Assembly: GCF_900116135.1 (NCBI RefSeq)
Contig: NZ_FOZX01000003.1
Span: forward strand, 372,001 to 436,000
Origin: Saccharopolyspora flava
GTDB lineage: Bacteria; Actinomycetota; Actinomycetes; Mycobacteriales; Pseudonocardiaceae
Length of the DNA stretch: 64,000 bases
Reading direction: 5' to 3'
Position numbers and translations under genes: made by a program. The notes under the pieces were generated by a model. That model saw only the letters and a list, made by a program, of their open reading frames with translations, made no database searches and was not told where the DNA came from. Shown here piece after piece: positions 33,153 through 42,336 of this stretch (the first letter of the stretch is position 1; each line of letters starts with the position of its first letter).

Positions 33153-34664
33153 TCAGTCGAGGGTGGGCATGGTGAAGTCGGCTGCTGCGAGACCGCCTGT
33201 GGGCCAGGCCGTGGTCGCGGTCTTGTTCCGGGTGTAGAACCGGACGCCTTCGGGACCGTACACGTGGTGGTCGCCGAACAGCGAGCGCTTCCAGCCGCCG
33301 AACGAGTGGAACGCCATCGGCACCGGGATCGGGATGTTGATGCCCACCATGCCGGCCTTGACCTGTGAGAAGAAGGTCCTGGCCGTGTTGCCGTCGCGGG
33401 TGAACACCGCTGTGCCGTTGCCGAACTCGTGGTCGTTGACGACGGCGAGGGCTTCGGTGAAGCTGTTCGCCCGGACCAGCGAGAGCACCGGTCCGAAGAT
33501 CTCCTCGCGGTAGATCCGCATGTCCGGGGTGACGTGGTCGAACAGCGTCGGACCGAAGAAGAACCCGTTGCCGGCTTCGGGGATCTGCGTCTTGCGCCCG
33601 TCGACGACCAGCTCGGCTCCTTCGGTGACGCCGGCGTCGACGTAGCCGGCCACCTTGTCCCGGTGAGCGGCGGTGACCAGCGGTCCCATCTCGACGCCGT
33701 CGTTCATCCCCGGCCCGATCTTGAGGTTCCCGAGGGCTTCCACGAGGCGTTCGCGGAGCGCGTCGGCGGTTTCCGGGCCGACCGGAACGACCACCGAGAT
33801 CGCCATGCAACGCTCCCCGGCCGAGCCGTAGGCGGCGCCCATCAGTGCCGACACGACCTTGTCGAGGTCGGCGTCGGGCATCACGACCATGTGGTTCTTG
33901 GCGCCGCCGAGGGCCTGGACCCGCTTGCCGTTCTCCGAAGCCGTGCGGTGCACGTACTCAGCGATGGGCGTGGAACCCACGAAGCTGACGGCTTCCACGC
34001 GGGGGTCGGTGAGCAGGCCGTCCACGGCCACCTTGTCACCGTGGACGACGTTGAACACGCCGTCCGGCAGCCCGGCTTCCTGGAGCAGTCGCGCGAGTTC
34101 GACGCTGAGCGTGGGGTCCTTCTCGGAGGGCTTGAGCACGAACGTGTTGCCGCAGGCCAGCGCCACCGGTGCCATCCACAGCGGCACCATGGCGGGGAGG
34201 TTGAACGGGGAGATGCCGGCGACCACACCGAGCGGCTGCCGCACGGTGACGGCGTCAATGCCGCGTCCGACGTTCTAGGAGTACTCGCCCTTGAGCAGCT
34301 GGGAGATGCCGCAGGCGAATTCGACGACCTCCATGCCCCGGGTGACCTCGCCCTGGGCGTCGTTGAACACCTTGCCGTGCTCGGCGACGATGATCTCGGA
34401 GAGCCGGTCCCGGTTGGCTTCGAGCAGGTCGCGGAAGCGGAACATGACCCGGGCGCGCACGTGCGCGGGTGTCGCGGACCAGGCCGGGAAGGCCTGGGCG
34501 GCGGCGTCGATAGCGGCGTCGACGTCGCTGTCGGCGGCGAAAGCGACGTGGCCGGTGGTCGCGCCGGTGGCGGGGTTGTAGACCTCGCCGCGCCGCTCAC
34601 CGGTGCCGGGCGTGCTGCGGCCGTTGATCCAGTGCTCGATGCGGGTGCTGGGGGAAGCTGACAT
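33153..34664 (-). pseudogene. mmsA: Methylmalonate-semialdehyde dehydrogenase (mmsA-like), interrupted by an in-frame amber codon
   Basis: The family oxidises malonate or methylmalonate semialdehyde to acetyl- or propionyl-CoA. The frame is continuous for 504 codons except a TAG at 34275-34277 (codon 130), where homologues read EYSENVGRG; GAG to TAG is a single-base change. Downstream the reading continues in the same frame with [15 protein letters not shown], the catalytic Cys286 in [11 protein letters not shown], and a normal end. ATG 34664 has AGGAGA 6 bp upstream. Without readthrough the first product has 129 residues; a GTG at 34244 could restart the rest but would lose part of the NAD domain. 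A base-calling error is the main alternative. It is the last gene of the transporter/Fe-alcohol-dehydrogenase operon. Confidence 0.85.
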
Positions 34665-34681
34665 GGTCGTCTCCTGGGTGG

Positions 34682-35842
34682 TCACGAGTAGATCCGGTGG
34701 AACAGGTCCGCGATCTCGTCCGCTGACGGGACGCGCGGGTTGTTGAGGGGCGAGCCGGAGGCGAGGGCCTGCTCTGCCATGAGCGGGACCATCTCGCGGA
34801 ACCGGACTTCGTCGACGCCGTAGACCTGCGGTGTGGGGACTCGCAGGTCGCGGCAGAGGTCGCGGATCGCCGCGACGAACGCGGTCGCGGCCTCGCCGTC
34901 GGCGGTGTCGGTCTCAGCCGCGCCGAAGGCTCGCGCGCAGTCGGCGTACCGCGCGGTGGCGTGCGGAACGGAGAACTCGGTGACGGCGGGGAACAGCATG
35001 GCGTTGGACATGCCGTGGGCGATGCCGACGTGGCTGCCCAGCGGCCTGCTCATGCCGTGGATGAGCGCGACGCTCGAGTTGGAGAAGGCGATCCCCGCCT
35101 GGGTGGCGGCCAGCATCATCGCCGCACGTCCCGTCGTGCACTGCCCGTCGGCGTAGGTGCTGCGGAGGTGTGCGCCGATCGTGGAGATGGCGGTGAGGCA
35201 CAGCGCGTCGCTGAAGGGGTTCGCCTTCTTGCTGACGTATGCCTCGACGGCGTGGGTGAGCGCGTCGATGCCGGTGTCGGCCGTCAGCCGGGGCGGCGCG
35301 GACAGCGTCAGCTCGTAGTCGATCACCGCGGCGACGGGCAGGAAGGCCGGTCCGCTGCACAGCATCTTCTCGCCGGTTTCGCTGTCGGTGATGATGGTGA
35401 ACTGGGTGGCTTCGGATCCGCTGCCCGCGGTGGTGGGCACGGCGATGATCGGCAACGCAGGGCCGGTGTTGGTCAGCGGGGCCTTGTAGTCGATCATCTC
35501 CCCGCCGCGGATCGCGAGCAGCGCCAGTGCTTTCGCGGTGTCCATGGGGGATCCGCCGCCCAGCCTGATGACAGCGTCGCAGTCGCCGTCCTTGAGGGCT
35601 TCGAGCCCGGCGAGCAGGGATTCGCTGGTGGGGTCGGGGACGGTGTCGGCGAACAGCTTCGGCCGCAGCCCGGTCTCGCGCAGCGCGGTCAGAACTCGTT
35701 CCGCGAGTCCGGTTCTCACCAGGAAGGCGTCTGTGACGACCAGCGGTCTGGCGCTGCCGAGCTGCTGGGCGAGGTCGCCGATCTGGTCGATCGCGCCTCC
35801 GCCGACGCGCATGTCGCGCGGCATCATGATCGTGTTGATCAC
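34682..35842 (-). CDS. Iron-containing alcohol dehydrogenase
   Basis: A 386-residue group III alcohol dehydrogenase. NAD binding is seen in GGGSPMDTAKAL and PTTAGSGSEAT; metal ligands lie in the region DALTHAVEAYVS and in HGMSRPLGSHVGIAHGMSNAML, where the spaced histidines are intact. Homologues oxidise short diols, hydroxyacids or alcohols. The gap to the downstream mmsA-like gene is 17 bp and to the upstream MFS gene 27 bp, so they form one operon. Context suggests it makes a semialdehyde that MmsA would then oxidise; the real substrate is unknown. Confidence 0.92.
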   Translation of the reverse strand: MINTIMMPRDMRVGGGAIDQIGDLAQQLGSARPLVVTDAFLVRTGLAERVLTALRETGLRPKLFADTVPDPTSESLLAGLEALKDGDCDAVIRLGGGSPMDTAKALALLAIRGGEMIDYKAPLTNTGPALPIIAVPTTAGSGSEATQFTIITDSETGEKMLCSGPAFLPVAAVIDYELTLSAPPRLTADTGIDALTHAVEAYVSKKANPFSDALCLTAISTIGAHLRSTYADGQCTTGRAAMMLAATQAGIAFSNSSVALIHGMSRPLGSHVGIAHGMSNAMLFPAVTEFSVPHATARYADCARAFGAAETDTADGEAATAFVAAIRDLCRDLRVPTPQVYGVDEVRFREMVPLMAEQALASGSPLNNPRVPSADEIADLFHRIYS

Positions 35843-35869
35843 AGGTGTCTCCTCATCGAGGTGTGGTGA

Positions 35870-37210
35870 TCAGTCGGCGTGACTGCCCGCGCGTTCGCGG
35901 GTCGACGGCACGTCGAGCGCGTCGTAGGAGACGCCGTTGGTCTCCCGGGTGACGGCCACCGCGACGCCGCTGATGGCGATCGCGAGCAGGACGTAGGCGG
36001 TGATGGGGATCGAGCCGCCGTACCAGGCCAGGAGCGCTCCGGCGATGATCGGCGCCAGTGCTCCGGCGACGATGGAGGTGACCTGCGCGGCGATCGAGAT
36101 GCCGGTGTAGCGCATGCGGGTCGGGAACATCTCGGTGAAGAACGCCGCCTGCGACCCGTACATCAGCGCGTGCGCGATGAGGCCCAGCATGATCGCGCTC
36201 AGGATCGCGGCGGTGCGGCCGGAGTCGAAGATGCTGAACGTGGTGATGGCCCAGGCCACCGAGACCACGAGCCCGGCCGCGATGACGGGTTTGCGGCCCC
36301 ACTTGTCGGAGAGGTACCCGCACAGCGGCACCGCGACGAGGTGCAGCAGGTGCGCCAGGAGCATGAGTTCGAGGATGTGGATGGTCTCGGTGCCGACGAC
36401 CACCTTCAGGTAGGTGATCGAGAACGAGACGACCATGTAGTAGAGGGTGTTCTCGCCCAGGCGAATTCCCATCGCCTTGAGCAGCGTCGCCTTGTGGGTG
36501 CGGAGGATTTCCCTGAGCGGGGAGTGCTCGTTCTCGGCGGACTTGGCCAGCGCTTCTTTGAACACCGGGGCGTCCTCGACCTGCATCCGGATGTAGTAGC
36601 CAAGCAGTACCAGGGCCGCCGAGGCGAGGAAGGCGATCCGCCAGCCCCAGGCGAGGAAGGCGTTCTCGGACAGGGTGACGCTGAGCAGTGCGAGGACCGC
36701 TGTGGCGAGGATGTTGCCGGCGGGCACGGCCGCCTGCGGGAAGCTCGCCCACAGGCCGCGACGATCGGAGCCTCCGTGCTCGCTGACGAGCAGCACGGCG
36801 CCGCCCCACTCGCCGCCGAGCGCGATGCCCTGGATGAAGCGGAGGGCCACCAGCATCACGGGAGCCCACACCCCGACCACGCCGTAGGTCGGCAGCAGTC
36901 CGATGCAGACCGTGGACAGGCCGATCATCAGCAGGCTGAGCTGCAGGAGCTTCTTGCGGCCGAGGGTGTCGCCGAAGTGGCCGAAGATGACGCCGCCGAT
37001 GGGTCGGGCGATGAACCCGACGGCGTAGGTGCCGAGCGCGGCGATGATCCCCACCAGCTCGGAGCCGGCTTCGGGGAAGAACAGCTTGCCGAAGACGAGG
37101 GTGGCCACCGTGCCGTAGATGAAGAAGTCGTACCACTCGACGACGGTTCCCGCGGTGGAGGCCGCGATGATCAGGGTCGAGGGCCGTTGGGAGGTCGTCG
37201 CGCCGGCCAT
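35870..37210 (-). CDS. MFS transporter (metabolite:H+ symporter family), first gene of the dehydrogenase operon
   Basis: A 446-residue, twelve-helix transporter. EWYDFFIYG in helix 1, GDTLGRKKLL in the loop between helices 2 and 3, and ALGGEWGGAVLL are hallmarks of the MHS family that takes up organic acids such as benzoate, ketoglutarate or shikimate. ATG 37210 is the first good start. It is followed closely by the Fe-alcohol dehydrogenase and mmsA-like genes and is divergent from a LysR gene, the usual layout of a substrate-induced uptake and catabolism operon. Confidence 0.9.
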   Translation of the reverse strand: MAGATTSQRPSTLIIAASTAGTVVEWYDFFIYGTVATLVFGKLFFPEAGSELVGIIAALGTYAVGFIARPIGGVIFGHFGDTLGRKKLLQLSLLMIGLSTVCIGLLPTYGVVGVWAPVMLVALRFIQGIALGGEWGGAVLLVSEHGGSDRRGLWASFPQAAVPAGNILATAVLALLSVTLSENAFLAWGWRIAFLASAALVLLGYYIRMQVEDAPVFKEALAKSAENEHSPLREILRTHKATLLKAMGIRLGENTLYYMVVSFSITYLKVVVGTETIHILELMLLAHLLHLVAVPLCGYLSDKWGRKPVIAAGLVVSVAWAITTFSIFDSGRTAAILSAIMLGLIAHALMYGSQAAFFTEMFPTRMRYTGISIAAQVTSIVAGALAPIIAGALLAWYGGSIPITAYVLLAIAISGVAVAVTRETNGVSYDALDVPSTRERAGSHAD

Positions 37211-37400
37211 CACGCGTCGCCCCGCAACCGGGTGGGGTCCAGGTGTTTCGCGAGTGAGCCGTGCGCGGCCGGGAGTCCGCACAACATCGTTGTTGTCGTC
37301 ATCTGCTGCTCCGCGTTGTCGAGCACCCGTCGTCTTCGAGCATCGGGTGCGCTGCGAGCACCAATCTCTCCGCCCGGTCGATGAGCAATCAAGCACCACC

Positions 37401-37430
37401 TTTGCAAGCATCGTGTGCAGATGTGCAAGA
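37401..37430. promoter_or_regulatory. Candidate LysR operator in the MFS/LysR divergent promoter
   Basis: TGCAAG occurs twice 21 bp apart (37403-37408 and 37424-37429), in a locally AT-richer stretch 40-70 bp before the LysR start. Two half-sites two helical turns apart in a divergent promoter fit a LysR-type operator, by pattern only. Confidence 0.35.
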
Positions 37431-37468
37431 CTGCAGGTCACGTGCGCATATCTGGGCTGAGGAGCACC

Positions 37469-38380
37469 ATGCCGGGGAACTCGGTGGACCGGAATCTCCG
37501 CGTCGACGACCTGCGCTACCTGCTCGCGCTGGCCAACACGGGTCGTTTGGTGGCCGCGGCGAGCCAGCTGGGCGTCGACCACAGCACGGTGTCGCGGCGG
37601 CTGCGCGCGCTCGAACGCAGCCTGGGCGCGAAGCTGCTGGAACGATCGCTGGAAGGCTGGGAGCTGACCGAGTTCGGACGCAGGGTCATCGAACGCGCCC
37701 GCCCGATCGAGGACGCGCTCAAGGGCGTGGTGCAGGTGGCCGACGGCGCCGCCGGAGGAACTCTCGCCGGCAACTTCCGGATCACCGCCCCGGACGGTTT
37801 CGGCACGGCGTTCGTGGTTCCGGCGTTGACCCGGCTGCGGCAACGGCATCCCGGGTTGCAGGTCGAGCTCCTGACGGAGACCCGGCAGCTGAGCCTGCAC
37901 CAGTCGGGTTTCGACATCGCCGTGGCCATCGGCGGTTCCACGTCACGCCGCTTGTTCACCGAGAAGCTGTGCGACTACCGGCTCGCGCTGTACGCCACGC
38001 GAGACTACCTGCACCGCAACGGTTCCCCGAACACCCGAGACGAGCTCCGCGACCACACCGTCGTCTTCTACGTGGACTCGCTGCTCCAGGTCGGCGGCCT
38101 CGACCTGCTGCAGTACCTGCCGGGCGTCGAACCGCGCTTCAGCTCCACGAACGTCCTCGCCCAGGTGGAGGCCACCAAGCACGGGGCGGGCATCGGCCTG
38201 CTCCCCCGCTTCCTCGCGGTCCGCGAACCGAGCCTCGTGGAACTCACCGACCTGGCGCTCGACGTCACCCTCTCGTTCACCCTCGCCGCCCGCCGCGACG
38301 GAATCAGCCGCCCAGCCCTGCAGGAAGTCCGCCGCGCCCTCCACGAAGAAGTCCAGCAACGCCGAGCCGAACTCATGTGA
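37469..38380 (+). CDS. LysR-family transcriptional regulator
   Basis: A 303-residue regulator. The N-terminal winged helix-turn-helix (residues about 8-70) contains DDLRYLLALANTGRLVAAASQLGVD and STVSRRLRALERSLGAKLLER; the C-terminal effector domain begins near residue 90. ATG 37469 has GAGGAG 5 bp upstream. It is divergent from the MFS-dehydrogenase operon, which it most likely controls in response to the transported substrate. Confidence 0.92.
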   Translation: MPGNSVDRNLRVDDLRYLLALANTGRLVAAASQLGVDHSTVSRRLRALERSLGAKLLERSLEGWELTEFGRRVIERARPIEDALKGVVQVADGAAGGTLAGNFRITAPDGFGTAFVVPALTRLRQRHPGLQVELLTETRQLSLHQSGFDIAVAIGGSTSRRLFTEKLCDYRLALYATRDYLHRNGSPNTRDELRDHTVVFYVDSLLQVGGLDLLQYLPGVEPRFSSTNVLAQVEATKHGAGIGLLPRFLAVREPSLVELTDLALDVTLSFTLAARRDGISRPALQEVRRALHEEVQQRRAELM

Positions 38381-38580
38381 CCGCCCACCTGGCCCGGCCG
38401 GACACCGGCACCGCTGACCGGTCGGACACGAGACATCGGCGAATCGAGCGCTTCACCTTCGGATCGATCCCCCAGAGGTGAAGCCGTTGCTGCAGACGGG
38501 CGTCGTGGAGCGCGTCTGCAGCCGGAACGTCGTGGACGGCTGCGATCATCGCAGTGCACACCACGGCAGCAGGGAGAAGA

Positions 38581-40788
38581 ATGGACCCGCAACCCGGCGA
38601 GTCTCAGGCGGCGTCCGGAAACGCCACCGCAGCCAGGTCCGTGCTCGCGCACGCCACATCGTTCCTGGCAGCGGCGAACGCCGTTCTCGCCGCGCCGCAG
38701 CAGCTGCGCCGGCGTGCTCGGGAGCAGCACGAGTGGTTGCGGGATCAGGAGGCCCGTCGGCTGCTGCGGGAGATGCCGATCGACAGGCTGCGCGAGGCGA
38801 GTTCGGGGCAGGTTCGGCTCAGCGGGTTGGAGAAGGCGGGCGTCCGCACCGTCCTGGACGTCGTGTCTCTGTCGGTCGAGGAGTTGCAGCGCTACCCGGG
38901 CGTCGGGCAGAAGACGGCGCAGCAGGTTCGCCGGGCCGCCGACGCGCTGGCCGGTTCCGCGCGGAAGCAGGCGGTGTTCCGGTTCGACGCGGACCACCCC
39001 GATCCGGCTCAGGAACACCTCCTCGGCACGCTGCGGGCGCTGGAGGTCGCCGAACGCGAGGTCGGGGAACTGGGCCAGACCGTCCACCCGCTGACCGGTC
39101 TCGTCGAGGGGTTGCACAAGCGAGCGCGACGGGCGGGCAGCCGCGTGCGGATGTTCTTCTCGACCTCGCGGAAGAAGTCCGAAGCGCGAGAGGCGCTGGG
39201 CGAGCTCGCGAACGTGTTGCGGCGTCCGCTCGCGGAGCGCACCTTCGCCGCGGCCCGACGCGTCGGAGAGGCCGCGGGCCGCGACGGGCGGTCGCCGTGG
39301 TCCGACTACCGGCAACGCGCCGCCACCTACAACACGCTGCTGGGCCGCGTCACCGGTGAGGACTCGGCGGAGAGCCCCGCTTCGCGGGAGGAGATGCCGC
39401 GCGAGATTCGGCAGCAGATCTCCGCGATCTCCCTCGACACCGGTCGGCTGCGCGTGTCCCTGCGCGGTTACCAGGAGTTCGGTGCCAAGTTCGCGCTCGC
39501 GCGCCGGTTAACGATCCTGGGTGACGAGATGGGGTTGGGGAAGACGATCGAGGCGCTCGCGGTGCTCGCGCACCTGACGGCGTCCGGCCGACGGCACTTC
39601 CTGGTCGTGTGCCCGGCGGGGGTGCTGGTCAACTGGGCTTCCGAGGTCGTCGAGCACAGTCGCCTGGACGTCCACGTCCTGCACGGGCGGGACCGCGACG
39701 AGCGAACGCACGAGTGGGTGCGGGCGGGTGGCGTCGCGGTCACCACGTACGACACGTTGCGGCGGCTGCCCGACTTCCAGCAGGTGCGGCTGGGCCTGGT
39801 CGTCGTCGACGAGGCGCACTACATCAAGAACCCCGACGTCAAGCGTTCCCGGACCGTCGCCGCTCACGTTCGCCGCGCGGAGCACGCGCTGCTCCTCACC
39901 GGCACGCCGATGGAGAACCGGGTCGAGGAGTTCAAGCAGCTCATCTCCTACCTCCAGCCGGACATCGCCCGCAAGATCCGGACCCAGGACGCGCTCATGG
40001 ACCCCCGCGCGTTCCGCCGGACCGTGGCGCCGGTGTACCTGCGCCGCAACCAGGAGGACGTGCTCACCGAACTCCCCGAGAAGCTCGAGCTCGACGACTG
40101 GGTCGAGCTCGGCGAGGCAGACGGGCGCGCGTACCGGAAAGCGGTGGCGGACGGCAGTTTCATGGCGATGCGGCGAGCCGCCTGCGCCCCGGGCACCGTC
40201 GAGGGCTCGGAGAAGCTCGACCGGCTTCACGACATCGTCGAGGAATCGGCCGCCAACGGCTGGAAGGTCGTGGTGTTCTCCTACTTCCTCGACGTTCTCG
40301 AAGCCGTGCGCACCGTCGTCGGGCCCATGTCCATGCCACCGCTGACCGGCAAGCTCTCACCCGAGGCGAAGCAGCAGCTCGTCGACAGGTTCAGCGCGCA
40401 CGACGGTCCCGCGGTGCTCCCCTGCCAGATCAACGCGGGTGGTGTCGGCATGAACATCCAGGCCGCTTCGGTCGTCGTCATCACCGAACCGCAGCTCAAA
40501 CCCAGCACCGAGGCGCAGGCCATCGCGCGCTGCCACCGCATGGGGCAGACCCGCAAGGTCCACGTCCACCGGCTGATGGCCAAGGACACCGTCGACCAGC
40601 GACTCCAGGAGATCCTCGAGGGCAAAACCCGGCTGTTCGACGCCTACGCCCGGGAGAGCACGACCAAGGACCGCAACACGGCCGCCACCGACGTCACCAC
40701 CCTCAACCAGGACCTCCTGCACGACACCGCCATCCCGATGGATCAGCGAATCGTGCAGGTGGAACGCCAACGACTCCACCTCGACTGA
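38581..40788 (+). CDS. SNF2-family helicase with N-terminal helix-hairpin-helix domain
   Basis: A 735-residue SF2 DNA translocase. An HhH-like region (about residues 80-125, TVLDVVSLSVEELQRYPGVGQKTAQQVRRA) precedes the motor. Motor motifs are GDEMGLGKT (Walker A), DEAH (Walker B), LLTGTPMENR (motif III), QINAGGVGMNIQAA and IARCHRMGQTRKVHVHRL (motif VI). The HhH motif suggests sequence-independent DNA binding. Codon 310 is TTA (39508-39510), the rare leucine codon read by bldA tRNA. ATG 38581 has AGGGAG upstream. The role could be repair, chromosome remodelling or phage defence; context does not decide. Confidence 0.88.
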   Translation: MDPQPGESQAASGNATAARSVLAHATSFLAAANAVLAAPQQLRRRAREQHEWLRDQEARRLLREMPIDRLREASSGQVRLSGLEKAGVRTVLDVVSLSVEELQRYPGVGQKTAQQVRRAADALAGSARKQAVFRFDADHPDPAQEHLLGTLRALEVAEREVGELGQTVHPLTGLVEGLHKRARRAGSRVRMFFSTSRKKSEAREALGELANVLRRPLAERTFAAARRVGEAAGRDGRSPWSDYRQRAATYNTLLGRVTGEDSAESPASREEMPREIRQQISAISLDTGRLRVSLRGYQEFGAKFALARRLTILGDEMGLGKTIEALAVLAHLTASGRRHFLVVCPAGVLVNWASEVVEHSRLDVHVLHGRDRDERTHEWVRAGGVAVTTYDTLRRLPDFQQVRLGLVVVDEAHYIKNPDVKRSRTVAAHVRRAEHALLLTGTPMENRVEEFKQLISYLQPDIARKIRTQDALMDPRAFRRTVAPVYLRRNQEDVLTELPEKLELDDWVELGEADGRAYRKAVADGSFMAMRRAACAPGTVEGSEKLDRLHDIVEESAANGWKVVVFSYFLDVLEAVRTVVGPMSMPPLTGKLSPEAKQQLVDRFSAHDGPAVLPCQINAGGVGMNIQAASVVVITEPQLKPSTEAQAIARCHRMGQTRKVHVHRLMAKDTVDQRLQEILEGKTRLFDAYARESTTKDRNTAATDVTTLNQDLLHDTAIPMDQRIVQVERQRLHLD

Positions 40789-40825
40789 CCAACCCAGCGC
40801 GGAAAACGATCCGCTGCAGAAGCCC

Positions 40826-40993
40826 TCACTCCGCACTCACGCGCAGGAGCAGAGCCACCTCTTCGAGCACGCCGGCCACCTGCGACAGGTCGATGTCCAC
40901 GCCACGTCCTGCCGCGACTTCGAACGCGACGTCGTCGAGGAGCCACTGCGCTTTGCGCAGCAGGCCTGCCAGCGTAGCGGCGTCGCTGGTCAC
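40826..40993 (-). CDS. Small hypothetical protein, 55 residues
   Basis: The GTG at 40993 gives a 55-residue, mostly helical acidic protein (TLAGLLRKAQWLLDDVAFEVAAGRG). It is convergent with the SNF2 gene. Its amphipathic character and balanced composition look coding, but there is no good ribosome-binding site and I recognise no family. Confidence 0.4.
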   Translation of the reverse strand: MTSDAATLAGLLRKAQWLLDDVAFEVAAGRGVDIDLSQVAGVLEEVALLLRVSAE

Positions 40994-41035
40994 GAGCCCA
41001 CACCGGCATTGACCAGCACGCGCGCCTCGCGGTAG

Positions 41036-41191
41036 CACTCCTCGCAGGTCGGCCAGAGCCAGTGGAGCTCGGTTCCCTCGGCGATGGTGACCGAGTTCGC
41101 CCGCTACACCTCGATCGTCGCCGACCTCGACCGACTCTCATTGAATCCGCCGGACTCACGGGAGATGCTGAAGGGAGCACTAGCGAGCTGA
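41036..41191 (+). pseudogene. 3' remnant of an XRE/DUF5753-type regulator
   Basis: The last about 36 codons (from 41084) read as the C-terminal end typical of DUF5753 proteins: TEFARYTSIVADLDRLSLNP and then DSREMLKGALAS before TGA at 41189. No helix-turn-helix or rest of the gene is found upstream, where an in-frame stop lies at 41033. In intact loci this gene directly precedes a DUF397 gene, as here, so I read it as a truncated partner. Confidence 0.55.
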
Positions 41192-41213
41192 AGCGAAATT
41201 GAAGGGAGCGCCG

Positions 41214-41414
41214 ATGCCCGGCACATACAGCACCTGGCGCAAGTCGAGCAGGTCCGGCACCAACGGCGGCGAGTGCGTCGAGATCGGCTTCGCCGACACC
41301 GGCCGCGCCATCCGCGACACCAAGCAGGCGGGCGACACCCACCAGCCGACCCTGGAATTCAGCAACGACGCCTTCGCCACGTTCTTATCCCGCGTGAAAT
41401 CCGGCGATTTCTGA
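41214..41414 (+). CDS. DUF397 protein
   Basis: A 66-residue protein with the DUF397 pattern: TWRKSSRSGTNGGECVEIGF near the start, RDTKQ, and an FSNDAFATFLSRVKSGDF end. DUF397 proteins are small partners of XRE/DUF5753 regulators in actinomycetes. Here the regulator survives only as a 3' fragment 22 bp upstream. Codon 58 is TTA (41385-41387). GAAGGGAG lies upstream of ATG 41214. Confidence 0.88.
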   Translation: MPGTYSTWRKSSRSGTNGGECVEIGFADTGRAIRDTKQAGDTHQPTLEFSNDAFATFLSRVKSGDF

Positions 41415-41487
41415 GGAACATCCCCCCACCGCACCCTCCGTCTTGCTATCAAGATCGGGACGCATCAACGGACCAGCAACCGCGGCA

Positions 41488-42291
41488 ATGTGGTGGAAGC
41501 GGCGAGGGGAAGCAGCCATTCCGAGCAGTGACCAGGAGTTCGCGAAGTTCGCCAGGTGGGCGCTCCCGCTCCGCAGCAACGCCACCCGCGGAGTCGTCGC
41601 CGAGTGGCTGGTCGCCAACGCGACCGGAGCCGATCTCAGAGAACCCCGCAACGAGTGGGATGACTACGACGTCAGGACGGCCAGCGGTATCACCGTCGAG
41701 GTGAAGTCCAGCGCCCGTCTTCAAGTCTGGGACTCGCCGAAGCACGCCCCGACGATCACCTACAGCGGCCTGCGCGGTCAGAGACTCGCCCCAGGAGGCG
41801 CCACCTACCTGGCCGGTCCTCCCGAGTTCCGGGCCGAGGTGTTCGTGTTCATGCTGCACACGGAGACGGACCCGGATCTCTACGACGTGTTCAACACCGC
41901 CCAATGGGAGTTCCGGGTTGTTCCCCGCGCAGTGCTCCGCTCGCTGAACCAGAGCAGCATCCGGTACTCACGACTGGTTTCGATGGGATACACGCCCGTT
42001 CCGCACGCGGAGCTCAGCGCGACCATCGACCGAGTCGGCTACCAACAGAGGACCTCGGAAGATCCGCCGGGCGCCAGGTCGTCGGGGGGACCTGCAGCGC
42101 GGCACGTGACCGACACGCGAGCAGCGCTACGGGAGCGCTTCGCTTTCCGAAAGCTCCCAGCACGGACTTCACATCGTTCCCGCAGCGCAGGCCGCCGCGC
42201 TCCAGCGGTCGGCGAAATGGTGTGGACCACTGATGTTCACGTTGTGGTGATGTGTTTGTCCAGTTGTCGCAGATCCGCCCCGCGAGGCTGA
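41488..42291 (+). CDS. PD-(D/E)XK nuclease-like protein
   Basis: About 267 residues. The conserved part is about residues 12-190: FARWALPLRSNATRGVVAEW, then EWDDYDVRTASGITVEVKSSA, which has the D...EVK catalytic signature of the PD-(D/E)XK fold, then VFVFMLHTETDPDLYDVFNT and QWEFRVVP. Similar small stand-alone actinobacterial proteins are annotated as hypothetical or restriction-like. The last about 75 residues are arginine- and serine-rich and look non-homologous, so the true end may be earlier or a frameshift may have extended it. The start (ATG 41488) lacks a clear ribosome-binding site. Confidence 0.65.
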   Translation: MWWKRRGEAAIPSSDQEFAKFARWALPLRSNATRGVVAEWLVANATGADLREPRNEWDDYDVRTASGITVEVKSSARLQVWDSPKHAPTITYSGLRGQRLAPGGATYLAGPPEFRAEVFVFMLHTETDPDLYDVFNTAQWEFRVVPRAVLRSLNQSSIRYSRLVSMGYTPVPHAELSATIDRVGYQQRTSEDPPGARSSGGPAARHVTDTRAALRERFAFRKLPARTSHRSRSAGRRAPAVGEMVWTTDVHVVVMCLSSCRRSAPRG

Positions 42292-42336
42292 GGTGCCTCT
42301 AGATTCCGAGGCGCCGACTACCTTTCGGGAGGACGT

